From Metarhizium brunneum (lineage: Eukaryota > Ascomycota > Sordariomycetes > Hypocreales > Clavicipitaceae), in the NCBI RefSeq assembly GCF_013426205.1, contig NC_089428.1, positions 1,674,001-1,738,000 on the forward strand: a stretch of 64,000 bases of DNA, in the 5' to 3' direction. The position numbers and the translations under genes were made by a program. This document shows positions 43,202 through 54,303 of this stretch, piece by piece. Positions within the stretch are counted from its first letter, which is position 1; each line of letters opens with the position of its first letter. The notes beneath the pieces are model-generated. The model made no database searches. It was not told where the DNA came from and saw only the letters and a program-made list of their open reading frames with translations.

Positions 43202-44539
43202 ATGGATATATTTGGCATCACCCCCGAAGGCATCAACGCCTTGGCCAGGGAGACGGTCCATGATAGGATCATTGGATGCTTGTTCGGGTCAGCCTTGGGA
43301 GATGCCGTCGGACTATACACCGAGTTTCTATCTGGAGACATGTCCGCCACTGCGTACCCGTCACGGAAATTCGTGCTCCATCCCGAATCTGAGGCTACCC
43401 TCTTCCGGAGCGACGCACATCGGAATCCTCATCGCCCCGGGGAATGGACCGATGATACGGACCATGCGCTGTTGATACTGTTGTCCTGTCTGCACAAGGA
43501 CTGCACGGAGCTCGATGCGCAGGATTTTGCGTCACGGCTCTCGATTTGGGTTCGATTCGGGCTGCTTGCGCTGGACACGTTGCCCTTGGGCTTGGGACGA
43601 ACCGTGGGCGCAATTGTGCGGACAAGGACATATCTCGATGACCCCGAGGGCACGGCCAGAGCCCATTGGAAGAATACCAATTATCATGCTGCCCCCAACG
43701 GAAGCCTCATGCGAACGCACCCCCTCGGCCTCCTTTGCTTGGACAAGCCACTTTACGACACATTCGAGACGGCAGCTGCGTACTCGGCCGTCACACATGT
43801 TGACCCGCGATGCATAATCTCATGTGCCATTGGGACCGCCCTTATCCGAGGTCTTCTTCGCCAACAAGTCCGCCAAGAAGACGACATTGATACCGCCATT
43901 GCGGAGGGATTGTCGTGGTGGACGGGCTACAGGGCTCGCCAGATGCAAGACCCGGATCGACGGGACGAACCAGACCTGGATCTCGCCGAGTTCAGAAGAC
44001 ACACCAAGGTTGAGAACCTCGACGCGCTGCAACTCGACGATGCACTCAAAATGGGATACGTCTACAAGACATTCGGCTCTGGTGTTCACCTCCTCCGCAT
44101 GGCGATGCGAAAATCCGCCGACTCGGGGCATTCGCTATCGGCCCAGTCAGCCATGTTCGAGCCCCTGATGACGGATCTCGTCATGCGAGGCGGAGATGCC
44201 GACACCAACGCGTGCTTCGCTGGCGCTCTTCTCGGCGCGTACGTGGGATACAGGGCGCTGCCGCCGCATTGGCGAGACGGCCTGCGCCATGGGTCGTGGC
44301 TGATGCAAAAGGCAGAAGGGCTTTGCCAACTGCTGGGCGTAGCAGAGGGAACCTATAAAGGGTCGGAGGACAAGGAGACCAGCCCCGACGGAGGCCGTGG
44401 GTTCCCGACCGAGAAGCAGATGGATGGGAAAGTGATGTTGTTGCAGGCGGACATGGCCAGGAGGCAGCAAGAGCGAACAAGGATGGAAGAGCAGGGACAA
44501 AAGAAAGGGAAAGGCATTGGCTGGCTGAAATGGAAGTGA
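43202..44539 (+). CDS. ADP-ribosylglycohydrolase (ARH/DraG family)
   Basis: One exon, 445 residues from the first ATG. The fold's metal-binding features are present: IGCLFGSALGDAVGLYTEF at about 20-40, the acidic WTDDTDHALLILLS motif binding one Mg ion (about 80-93), MRTHPLG in mid-protein and GGDADTNACFAGALLGA near residue 335, whose DxDT residues complete the binuclear site. Members cleave ADP-ribose from proteins or small molecules. The C-terminal 60 residues are basic and Gln/Lys-rich, ending KGKGIGWLKWK, an addition outside the domain. Upstream in-frame TTG at 43157 was not used. It stands alone, so the substrate is unknown. Confidence 0.9.
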   Translation: MDIFGITPEGINALARETVHDRIIGCLFGSALGDAVGLYTEFLSGDMSATAYPSRKFVLHPESEATLFRSDAHRNPHRPGEWTDDTDHALLILLSCLHKDCTELDAQDFASRLSIWVRFGLLALDTLPLGLGRTVGAIVRTRTYLDDPEGTARAHWKNTNYHAAPNGSLMRTHPLGLLCLDKPLYDTFETAAAYSAVTHVDPRCIISCAIGTALIRGLLRQQVRQEDDIDTAIAEGLSWWTGYRARQMQDPDRRDEPDLDLAEFRRHTKVENLDALQLDDALKMGYVYKTFGSGVHLLRMAMRKSADSGHSLSAQSAMFEPLMTDLVMRGGDADTNACFAGALLGAYVGYRALPPHWRDGLRHGSWLMQKAEGLCQLLGVAEGTYKGSEDKETSPDGGRGFPTEKQMDGKVMLLQADMARRQQERTRMEEQGQKKGKGIGWLKWK

Positions 44540-45382
44540 GGCAACCAGATGAGCAGTGCGTATTCGTATTAGGACTGAGGGTGCTTGAGATTGCTTCAAC
44601 AAGCGAGTCACTCCAACCCGAAGCGACACGATGGTTGAGTTGTTGGGTTCATGCGCACCGGGAACCTGCTTGTACTTGAACAGTGCTCGCTACTTTTGCT
44701 ATTTTATACTGCATATTGGCACTTGCGATGGGAAGCATGTCTAGAGTGACGGTTTTCATTACCGACACACTTATGAAGTTATGAGCTATCCAGGACATTG
44801 GGGATATTCAATCCAGAGTCACTATTGCGGCGTCTTTTTACCCCATGACGTAGTAGCCAAGCGCAATCAACAGTCGTACATATGAGAACCTTGAATGTAC
44901 ATTCGAAAGTTGGTCGGAGGAAGGACGAGAGAAACTCGCCAAGTATTTAATAGTGCTGGAGCCTTTGCCAGCATCCAGCCGCTTTCCCACCATGACAAGT
45001 GAGATGAACGAGATGCATGTTGGCCAAGCCGGACTTTACTTACGCTCCTATTATTTAGGTCAAATATTATAAAAAATCATTGATGCATATGCCAATAACT
45101 TAGCCATTTCTAGGATTGCTGGCTGCAGAGGGCAACGGCGGCAACGGCGCTAGCCCTATCGCGTGGTCAGTTACGGGGCCTTTAGGCCTTTCATGTCGTG
45201 GCCAAGAACCGGGCTCGGGAATCGTGGCCTTGACAAGTTTACAACCGCCAAGGCATGACAAGCTGCGGGTGTTGCTTGGAAAGGATCATTGATTGATATA
45301 CCGCGGGCCGAAGAGGTTAGCTACGTACCAGTTGACGCGTCGCTGGCATCGCTTTCATGTCCAGCGTTGCATTGGGCTCATC
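44540..45382 (+). other. Intergenic
   Basis: 3' flank of the hydrolase and promoter of the Zn2Cys6 gene. No frame with features. Confidence 0.5.
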
Positions 45383-47398
45383 ATGACCGCATCGGCAGAC
45401 CAAGACAACGCCCAGCAGAGACTTGCGCATCGCAAGAGCCTACGAACACGGACGGGCTGTCTCAATTGCCGTCAGAGGAAGCGGAAATGCGATGAGCAGC
45501 GGCCATCATGCGGCGGGTGCAGAAAGAAGAAACACCAGTGCTCATGGGGGCTGAAGCTCAGCTTTCGGCATGAGAATGCGCAGCATCTTGCCGGAAATCA
45601 TCCGTCCATGCGACGATTCTCACGACACCGCCCGAAACAGTACGAGATTGTGGACGTGACCTCTGAGGTGATGCGTGACTATAGCCTTCCACCGGCGTCG
45701 CAGCGAAATGTCGTCCATGACGACCATGGTGACCATTTCAGCGCGGGACGTGTTGCTAGAGAGAACCGTCTTCTCACCGGCTATTCTGGAGGTATCCAAC
45801 AGACAGAAATATCTGCTCCTAACGAGGCGTCAAGAGTAGATTCATGTGCAGCGGTTGGCGCTTCTTCCACAGATCCCGAGACACCACCCATGAATGGCAT
45901 TGTCTCACCGGCGAGCCGCCGACAGACGGAAATATCTGTTGCTGACTTGTCCGACGCCAGCCAACGAGGCCAGTCTACTGAACCTACTCACAAATCGGTA
46001 CATGTGCGATTGGATCCAACGCCGGTTCGCTCCGTTGCCGATTGCGATGACCTCGACCACTACCAACCCTTCACTCCCAGCGGGACGTATTTTGAGGACG
46101 GACGATTCCTACCAGGCTCTGCGTATCATGAATCCCACTCTATTTTGAGACAACAGTTGATTCAAGAATCAAGACGGAACGTGTCTACAAGGCCAGCCAC
46201 CCGAAGCGCCAAAGTCGGCGGACAAGACAACGACCTTTGTCAAGATTGTAACCACGATGAACCACTTGGCAGCGTGCCCGATAACTTGACAGCCATATCA
46301 AAGACCACGCAAGCTATAGTATCAACAGAAGAAGAATGCAGCCTTTGGCGAAACTGGTTCGCAAACGTAGCGCCCTGGCTAGACATATTCGACATGGAGC
46401 GTCACTTCCAGCACACTCTTCCCGCATTGGCACCGTCCAACGACCACTTGCGATGCGCCATCCTCGCCCTTTCTGCACGACAACAGGAGCTGAAAAGGCC
46501 GGCGAACCCGACGGACCGGAGCCTGGCGCTGTACCAAGAAGCCGTACGTCTCTTGCTTCCAGAATTGGCGTCCCGCTCAACAGCCGCCGTAGCTTCATGC
46601 GTGATCCTCAGCGTCCTAGAGACGCTTAGCTGCTCCCCTGAATCATGGCACCGGCATCTCGACGGATGCGCCAGCTTCATGGGGGCAGTCGGGATCAACG
46701 GCTTCGTCGGGGGCGTCGACCAAGCCTTGTTCTGGTGCCTCGCAAGAACGGACGTCTGCGGCGCCCTCCTCTCCGCCCCGACTCTCGCCGTATCAACTTG
46801 GTCCAAGTCAAATACCGACGACGACGTGCGACTGCATCAGACCAAAACCTGTGCCGGATGGGCAAACTACGCCGTCCACCTCACAGCCCGCGTCTTAAAT
46901 CTCCTCTCATCCCAAACCACCAACCGCCGCGACCCGGCGTTCCACACTCGCTGGCTCCGGCTCTGGAAGCACCTGTGCGACTGGCAAGAGAGCCGTCCGG
47001 CGCCGTTTCTGCCCGTCATGTCGATGCCATCCACGACCACAAACACCCCGTTTCCAACCGTCATCTTCTCCAATCCTGCCGCCACATCGGCCACTCAGCT
47101 CTACCACACCGCGTCGGTCCTCATGCTCCAACACCAACCTACCGAGGTGACGCCGCCCAAAGCCCGCACTGCTCTTTGGCATGCTCGCCAAATCTGCGCC
47201 GTTAGCATCTCCAATGAGCACCACGGGGCGTGGATGAATGCCGTGCAGCTGTTGTGGGTGGCCGGTCGGTGCATCCGCCACCCGGCCGAGCACAAGGCCA
47301 TTCTCGACGTGTTGCAGCGCATCGAGAAGGAGACTGGCTGCGAGACCAAGTCGCGACAGGAGGACCTCAGGTCGTTCTGGAGAGGCGTGGAGGATTAA
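45383..47398 (+). CDS. Zn2Cys6 transcription factor with Fungal_trans_2-type domain
   Basis: One exon, 671 residues from the first ATG. The binuclear zinc cluster has Cys26, 29, 36, 43, 46 and 53 (CLNCRQRKRKCDEQRPSCGGCRKKKHQC). A long disordered stretch follows, containing two similar QTEIS segments. The regulatory domain starts near residue 315 with SLWRNWFANVAPWLDIFDMERHFQHTLPALA and HLRCAILALSARQ, the pattern of Fungal_trans_2 (PF11951) factors. It then runs through the LYQEAVRLLLPEL and LSVLETLSCSPESWHRHLDGC helices. A nuclear DNA-binding regulator. Targets cannot be read; no metabolic cluster is adjacent. No intron needed. Confidence 0.88.
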   Translation: MTASADQDNAQQRLAHRKSLRTRTGCLNCRQRKRKCDEQRPSCGGCRKKKHQCSWGLKLSFRHENAQHLAGNHPSMRRFSRHRPKQYEIVDVTSEVMRDYSLPPASQRNVVHDDHGDHFSAGRVARENRLLTGYSGGIQQTEISAPNEASRVDSCAAVGASSTDPETPPMNGIVSPASRRQTEISVADLSDASQRGQSTEPTHKSVHVRLDPTPVRSVADCDDLDHYQPFTPSGTYFEDGRFLPGSAYHESHSILRQQLIQESRRNVSTRPATRSAKVGGQDNDLCQDCNHDEPLGSVPDNLTAISKTTQAIVSTEEECSLWRNWFANVAPWLDIFDMERHFQHTLPALAPSNDHLRCAILALSARQQELKRPANPTDRSLALYQEAVRLLLPELASRSTAAVASCVILSVLETLSCSPESWHRHLDGCASFMGAVGINGFVGGVDQALFWCLARTDVCGALLSAPTLAVSTWSKSNTDDDVRLHQTKTCAGWANYAVHLTARVLNLLSSQTTNRRDPAFHTRWLRLWKHLCDWQESRPAPFLPVMSMPSTTTNTPFPTVIFSNPAATSATQLYHTASVLMLQHQPTEVTPPKARTALWHARQICAVSISNEHHGAWMNAVQLLWVAGRCIRHPAEHKAILDVLQRIEKETGCETKSRQEDLRSFWRGVED

Positions 47399-47766
47399 GC
47401 TTCGCACCTGTACTTCATTAAAAGCCGACAAACCTACCGGCGTGTTCTAACATTGAATCTATCGCCAAATAGCCCATTGAATACCCTTACAAGACTTTTT
47501 TTTTGTCGTCCCAACTCCCATATGAAGAGTAAGTTGGTCGACGCCTCTTGCTCTTCTGCACCGCCTAGCTCTGAACAGTAGCTGTCTTCATTCGCCTTGG
47601 TCCTCAAATCCCCATTGTCCAACTCGCAACAAGTACTTGCAATACCAATACAAACCGGCATTCGGGCGTGCCAACAAGAAGCATCACTAGTTCCACTCTT
47701 CAACCCAACCACCGCCTCCGTCTAGCCCAAGTTATTCTCATTTGTGCGTTTACCATATCCCCCCCT
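47399..47766. other. Convergent 3' spacer
   Basis: 368 bases between the Zn2Cys6 gene and the RRM-like gene. No gene seen. Confidence 0.55.
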
Positions 47767-49929
47767 TCACTCCAGGTCAGGAAACAGCCCTTTCCCCTGG
47801 ATCCTCTCCCCAGCAACCGTAAACGAGGTCGTGTCGCTGCCGACCTCGCAGGGGTCGGCACCGAATTCCACCATCTCCAGGCCCCTCGGACGATCCAGCT
47901 GCAACGCCTTGAGGCCCATCTGCGACTGGCAGCGGTAGCTACCAAACTGATATTCGACCACAGCCCGGTCCTGAAACTCGACCAGCGTCTGCACCTTGTC
48001 AATCTGAAACGTGAACCTGCCCTCGAAATACGCCGTCAGGCTGGCCTCGTTCACAAATCGCCTGTGTCCCGTGATGATCAAGACGCGCGACTCGCCCCTC
48101 TCGGTGCTCTGCGAACCGCACTTGGTCCTATTGGGCATGATTTGCGCCCTGTGCCCGCGAATAACGACGGGGTGGCCCTCCCCGTGGGCGAGCAGCCTCT
48201 GCGCCCCGGCCGGCGTGAAGAAGACGAGCTTGGCGGCGGATTTGGGATGCTTGCTTCCGTCCGGGGGGCTGAGGACGGTCGCGTAGACGCGGCCGACGTT
48301 GCGGATCTTGCCTAGGAGCTCGGCGACCTTGACGTCCGCGGGCAGCTGGGTGATCCAGAGGGAGCAGTTCTGGTCCGGCGGGAGGTGATCTGCGCTGGCG
48401 TTGGTCTCGGTGTGCATGCCACGGTAGTGCGGGGAGAACTTCAAGTCGATGACGGCCTGGCTCCCGAGCGGCATGGGCGTGACGTCTCGGCCGGTCATGT
48501 CGGGACGGGTGACGGCCAACATGGGCACGAAGCCGGTGGCTTGTGTGCCCGGGGCTAGAGCATTCGTTGTGGCGAGGCTGGGCTGGGAGTTACATTGCAG
48601 GTTGGCCGGGGTTCCTCTGGTGTTGACCTATCCGGAACTGTCAGTGCGTGCTGCATTTTCTACTGATAGGTATTGTTTCCCATCTTACTGCTATGGATTT
48701 CCCCTGATGATTGGCATCCTGGAAGGTGTCAGGGGTAGGATACATAGAGGGATTCTGGACACGCCCAAACGGACCTCTGGTATCAGTAGGTCGATAGACA
48801 CCAGGGATACCAACAGAGTGGGTGGGAGGACGAGAAGGAGCCGGATGCCCGCGAGATCCAGGAGGAAGGCATCGATCTCCAGCAGCAATATTGGCGTCTT
48901 TCGAATGAGTAAAGTTGCTTGGACTTGCACGCTCGGCTGGACTAGTGGGAGTACCGAGTCCTTTGGGCTCAACCTGAGTAGGACTCATGTACCCGCCAGA
49001 CCTAGTAGCCATGGCCGCGCCGTTTGGACTATACAACTCGTGATACCCAAGGGGGGTGGCAGAGTCATGGGGCCCAGCAGAGCCTATACGACCAACAGGA
49101 CGAGGGAGCCCAGCGTGGGCGTAAGCATGAGCAGGGCTACCGCGGTTGGTGGGCGCATAGCTGCCGCTGAGAATACAACCCTCGGCACCTTCCTGGTCAC
49201 GTTTGCCGGTTGGAACACCATCCTTGTTTGCAGCAACTCTAGCGGTCCCAACAGTGACTGCAGATAGAACACCCTCCGCACTGCGCCCGACTGTAGTCGA
49301 TTGCTGAATCAAATTCGAGACGAAAGTGTTGCCAATCATGGCCGGGGCTTTGACTTTCTGGAGCTGGAGTTGATGGGACAACTCTTCCATCCTCGCATCA
49401 GAGGAAGCTGGTGTATAGGGGTGTGAGGCCACGAAAGCATTAGTAGACCCATGGTGTGAGGGCATCACAGAACAAAACGCGAGACTAGGATGCTCAATTA
49501 TAGGTGTCAGAGGCCAAATGCCACTTCCAGAAACCCTTTGCGTGCCATCGTACTGCGATGGAAGGCGAAACCCAGCAACCTGAGTGGTCATAGTAGAAGG
49601 GCAATTCGAGGTGTTATTAAAAGACGTCTGCAATGCCTGGCTGTTGATGGCGGAGGCTAGTCTTCCGCGAAAATGGTTACCTTGAAGGCCGGGATGCTGA
49701 CGGAGTTGCTCATTCTGACTGGGTTGAACTTGGATAGCAGTAGTAGTGAGCCAGCTGGGCCGCCGTCCTGGCAGCTGATTCGAAGGAGGGACAATTCGAT
49801 CCAACGCTAATGAGTTTAAGTAATGGTGGTATCGTTGCTATTCTTCTTCTTTGGAAAATTGGCGCACGCACCGGATGATTCTGAGATGTGACGAACAGAG
49901 TCGCCTGCATCACGTTGCTGGAGACTCAT
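47767..49929 (-). CDS. RRM-like RNA-binding protein with long disordered N-terminus
   Basis: Exons 49929-49872, 49806-48689 and 48627-47767 (GTGCGT and GTAAGA donors) join in phase to 678 residues. The start MSLQQRDAGDSVRHISESS is supplied by the short first exon; exon 2 has only a TTG at its head. Residues about 20-400 are low-complexity, rich in Ser, Pro, Gly, Thr and Asn. From about 455 the sequence folds: CSLWITQLPADVKVAELLGKIRNVGRVYATVL resembles RNP2 and the first helix of an RRM, followed by SAAKLVFFTPAGAQRLL. A second RRM-like half follows with RVLIITGHRRFVNEASLTAYF and AVVEYQFGSYRCQSQMGLKAL. It resembles fungal RRM proteins of unknown role; RNA binding is inference. Confidence 0.78.
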
Positions 49930-52564
49930 GCCAAGCAACTGGTTTTGAGGATGGCGATATCAAGCTATGAGCGTTGTATTTGATTCAATGATTCAGAACA
50001 AATAGTTGCAATATTCGACGACCTTGAGAGATGGATGGCAAAATGTTGGGTACAAAAAAAACTCACCGTGCAGAAGGGTAGCCGTGTTGAGCAGTTGAGA
50101 ACATTGGGCGAAAAACAATCAGGCAGAGCCGCGGAAGAATTTTTTTGGGGTGGAAGCGCGCGTGCAGGTGAATCAAGGTTATCAGTGAACATGGCCATTG
50201 TGCCCTGCAGGTTCCCGAAGGCAATGAATTTACGGTTCTATTTGACTGGGAGCCGCGTGATGGACGAAGTGAACCTGGAGGTTTAAGACGACGTGTGTAG
50301 TTGGAGCTGGCCGAGTTGCTTTGTTGTGGAGCTGCGCTCGGCAGTTAACGACAGCGAGCTGTTAGACCGAGGCGAACAGAGCCCGACTTTTTAGCGGAAA
50401 CAGCCAAGTGAATAGACTGGAGTTGTCGTTGGCTTCTTTCCGGGCGGTGTAAACGGAGGACGTGGTTGGATTCACAGAGCTACCGCACGTGTGACTAGGT
50501 ATTCCCTAATTCCTTTCTTGGACGGACAATTGCTCTCCATATTATTTTGTAAATAACACAAAGTCTTCATGCCTCGTCAATAAAGTTGTAATAGAATAAG
50601 TAAAGCATAACCTGGACAGGGTTGGTTGTCCAAGGGGCAGAATCACAGGTGCTTGACCCGCCTCTGCGCGCGGCTCTGCTAGACGCAGCTTTGTTTCGGT
50701 CGACTACCACCGGTGCACGAGAATGGCAAGCATGCTGTGCTATTCTTGCCGTTGACCTTGCTGTTGTATCAGTTGGGCAACTTGGATGCGAGAGGTCCGC
50801 GAGTGAGCCAAAGGCTGGACGAAACCCAGGCTGTTTGTGGTACAGTACCCTGCCATGTACTCCGGACTCCGTGAATGCGGCACAATCCTTCATGCAGCTG
50901 CAAATTACTCCGCATGGCACGGAGAAATGACACCTGAACAGCTGTTGAAAATGGCCATGTGGGAGCATGGAAGGGGAAACGTGGAGGGCTGGTCGTTCAA
51001 CGGGGCCATCTGAGCACAAAGTCAGCGCTGCGGTCAGGTCGTTTGACCGCCGGCAAATCCTGCAGGCGACGAAGGAACGTCAAAGGAGACAGGTCATCTT
51101 GTTCATGCCAACGTGCGCAAAGTACGCATACCGCATTGGTTATATTTAGCTGCTCGTCGGCCATCTTGCATCTCCGCCATCGGCAAAGACAGCCGGTCAC
51201 ACCGGGAGGGGGCTCGATATTCCTTCGAAAGGGTGCAAAGGGTCTGAATGGATTTGCTTGAAAGGGGGGGCCGGATGATCTGGGCCTCTCTCGGAATCTT
51301 GGTCCTGCTGTGTTACCATTGCGCCCACTTTCGATGGCCACGCAGACGCTTCTTGGTGGTTCTCAGCAGCAAAGAGTGCCCACCCCCCGGTGGCCACGAG
51401 GAAGAAGACTGAGAGTAGCGAAAACGCAGATCATCGGGTGCTGTGAACGTATTGGGCGGCCCCCATGGGCAGCATTGACGATGTGGCTGCAGGAGCGTAG
51501 TCGGGGGTTTGAGGTCATGCTCGAAAATGGGTGCTTATGTACATCTCGCGCTCTGGTTCACCTTGGTATGGCTGCTTGAACTATTGGGCATGGCCAAATG
51601 CTGGGGAAATTAAAACGCCATGCTATTTGCCCATGACCCCAGAGATGATCTCGATGCTGCCACCAAGGCACAACAGCAAGAGGCAACATCAGCTCGACAC
51701 GTTGCAACGAGTGTGTCGACAGAAGGCTCAATATTGACATGAGGCTATTCCCGCTTGGGTAGCAACCCAGCAACGCCGAACGGGCCGTCTTGTCCTTCTC
51801 TGCTTCGCTGACTCGAAGCATACCTTTTGTGCGTGTGCCACAACAGATGAACACATGCAGGCAGGTCAAGAATCCAGCCAACCATGGGCGCAAACGCCCA
51901 CGCGCCGCCATGTGTTGTAACGGCATGGATTCTACAATGGTAGGCGTCCTGCTGGGCTGAATTCAGCCGCTTCGCTTGCAACGACCTCACAAAACGTGGA
52001 GGAGCCATTCCGAATGTGACAGCGGAACTGAGGACGGAACTTTCGGGGGATGCCTTGAGTAAGTGGAAACTTTATGGACATACCAGGGACTATGCTGCGG
52101 CCAAAAAGGCACATATGGTGGCTTCGAAGCGGCCCATTGGCGTCTCGAGAACCACAGATGCCTGCCGGTCTGGACGGTGTGGTGGTGGCGCAATTCCCGG
52201 CCTGTTGACGACTCCCGCATTTACCTCCGTTCCTCCTGTATGTAATACGTATAGGAGAGGAGGCATGAGGGTGGTCGGCGGCCTGTGACTACTGGTGGGA
52301 AGGATTTGGCAGTGCTCGTTCAAAAAGAGTTTATCACCGCTTTCTCGGCCGACGGACAGGTATGCATGCCCCCATGGAACCTTATTTTCCTGTGCGGTGG
52401 CAGACCCGGGCACACAGGATTTGTACTTGGAGTGACATTCGAGAACCTCTGGGAAAGAAGGATAAGAAACTCGCCACGCCCCAGTTCCGTCTCATTGCAT
52501 GGCGGGCTCCCTGATTTAGGCATGCACTGTGGTTGACTTGCCCCATGGTAAACTCATATCGACA
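49930..52564. other. Long divergent intergenic region, no gene found
   Basis: Promoters of the RRM-like gene and second Zn2Cys6 gene at either end. Frames of up to 150 codons overlap on both strands without domain, start context or splice logic. Confidence 0.5.
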
Positions 52565-54303
52565 ATGGTGAAGCCAGCAAGTGTCAGAACGAATGCCGAA
52601 CCAAAACGCGCGACAGGACAGCGGCGCCGTTATACCAAGACCAAATTTGGATGCAGAACGTGCAAGTGAGTTGTGCTGTTTCGTGTTATTTTATAACGAA
52701 TCCAGCCCATCTTGATGAATCGCAAGAAACCTGTACTAATAACCGTGGTTTTGGTTCAAGGATCCGCAAGGTCCGTTGTGACGAAACATGGCCGACCTGT
52801 AATAACTGTAAACGAACCGGCCGCGAGTGTGATGGCGTCGGTCAGCCCGTTATGAAAGAGCCCAACAGCTTCACCTTCATCCAGCCCTTGACGCTTTCTC
52901 ACTTCCAACCCTCGAGAATCAGCAGCCTCGACCACGAAGAGCAACAGTGCATGGAAGCCTTTCGACACCGCCTCGTCTATTGTATTATGGAAGACGTAGG
53001 CCGGCCATCCTTACAGGGCCTCATGCTGCAGGCTGCCTATGAAGAACCGGCGCTTTTAAAAGCCGTCATCGCTTTCAGCGTGTTGTGTGATGCCTACGAC
53101 GAGGCTAAGAGGGCGATGACGGTGTGGGATCCAAAAGCGACAGAGGTCTCGGAAGACGTGCAGCTTGCTATTCTTAATTATCGCGCGTGTATACACAGAA
53201 TGCAGAACATGATTCCGAACGGCGACGGACGATCCATCAATGTCATCTTGTTGTGTACGATTGTGTGCATCTGCTTTGAGCTTCTCATGAGAAATGCCGA
53301 GATGGCGCTCTGTCATTTGGACCATAGCCTTCAAATTCTTAACTCCAATGCCGACTCGAGTATGTAGCTGCCCCTTAAAAGTATTGAGGGGCGTTGTAAT
53401 GTATATTCAAATACTGACTTATTCTTAGTTGATCAAGATTTGGCTCTGGCTTTCACCAGGCTTGACCTGCAGGTCTCCGTCTTTCTTGGCCTGCGATCGC
53501 CCCTAATCGCTCTAAATATCACAGAATTAGCGGATTTTAGTCTCAAAAAAGTCTCTAGAGACCCAGAGAGCGAGCTTGCGGATCTAATGGGCTCAGTGTT
53601 CACCTTCCTCCGACTTAAAGCAGACGACTATCGCTATCGAGTCCCAGGATCGATCCCACTCGACCTTCTGTTAGAAGCCAAGTTACTGGAAGATAAACTG
53701 CATCAATTCCGAAAAAAATACCTCACGCCCGGCTCCAACGGAGACTGGCTATCCCCCGCCGGAGAAGCCAACCTACGAGTCAAATGCCTCACGGGCATCA
53801 TTCTCGTGGCCACGTCATTGTACACCGAGGAAGCAATATACGACCAATTCACCTGTGATTTCCTCGCTATAGTAGACAGCGCGTCCGAAATTCTCAGCCC
53901 GCTTCCCGTGAGCCCCATCTCAGACGGGGGCAGTCCACGGCAACACGTAGAATTTGCTCTCGACAGGGCCGTCATATACTCCTTATATATCACTGCCTTA
54001 AAATGCAGAAGCTCGCTCATTCGCCGACGAGCAATTGAACTGCTACAGATAGCACCTAGCCTTGGGGGTTCATGGGATGCAATGACCTATGCCAAAATAG
54101 CAGAGCGCCTGATGCAGTTGGAGGAGGCGTGTTTGGAAGAGCCGCAGCCAACCGATCCAGCCGTCGTGCCAGAATGGTGCCGTATTCACTCGGTAGATAT
54201 TTATCCCCAAAGCGGTGGAAAATTTGTGAAGGTTCTATTTCGATTTCGACCCAATGGTATGGATGGGGAGTGGAGCGACTTTTCAGAGACGATAGCTTGG
54301 TGA
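52565..54303 (+). CDS. Zn2Cys6 transcription factor
   Basis: Exons 52565-52665, 52761-53359 and 53429-54303 (GTGAGT and GTATGT donors) give 524 residues. The zinc cluster is split by intron 1 between Cys33 and Ile35: Cys30, 33, 40, 47, 50 and 57 (GCRTCKIRKVRCDETWPTCNNCKRTGREC). It is preceded by a basic stretch KRATGQRRRYTKTKFG. The rest is helical and matches the C6-factor type with a short middle region: CMEAFRHRLVYCIMEDVGRPSLQGLMLQAAYEEPALLKAVIAFSVL, then LNYRACIHRMQNMI and AFTRLDLQVSVFLG. Nuclear regulator, targets unknown. Intron sites were fixed by phase and by keeping the zinc cluster intact. Confidence 0.87.

Noticed and set aside
50567..51019. 150-codon minus-strand ORF
   Set aside because: No domain, no good start context and comparable frames on the opposite strand.
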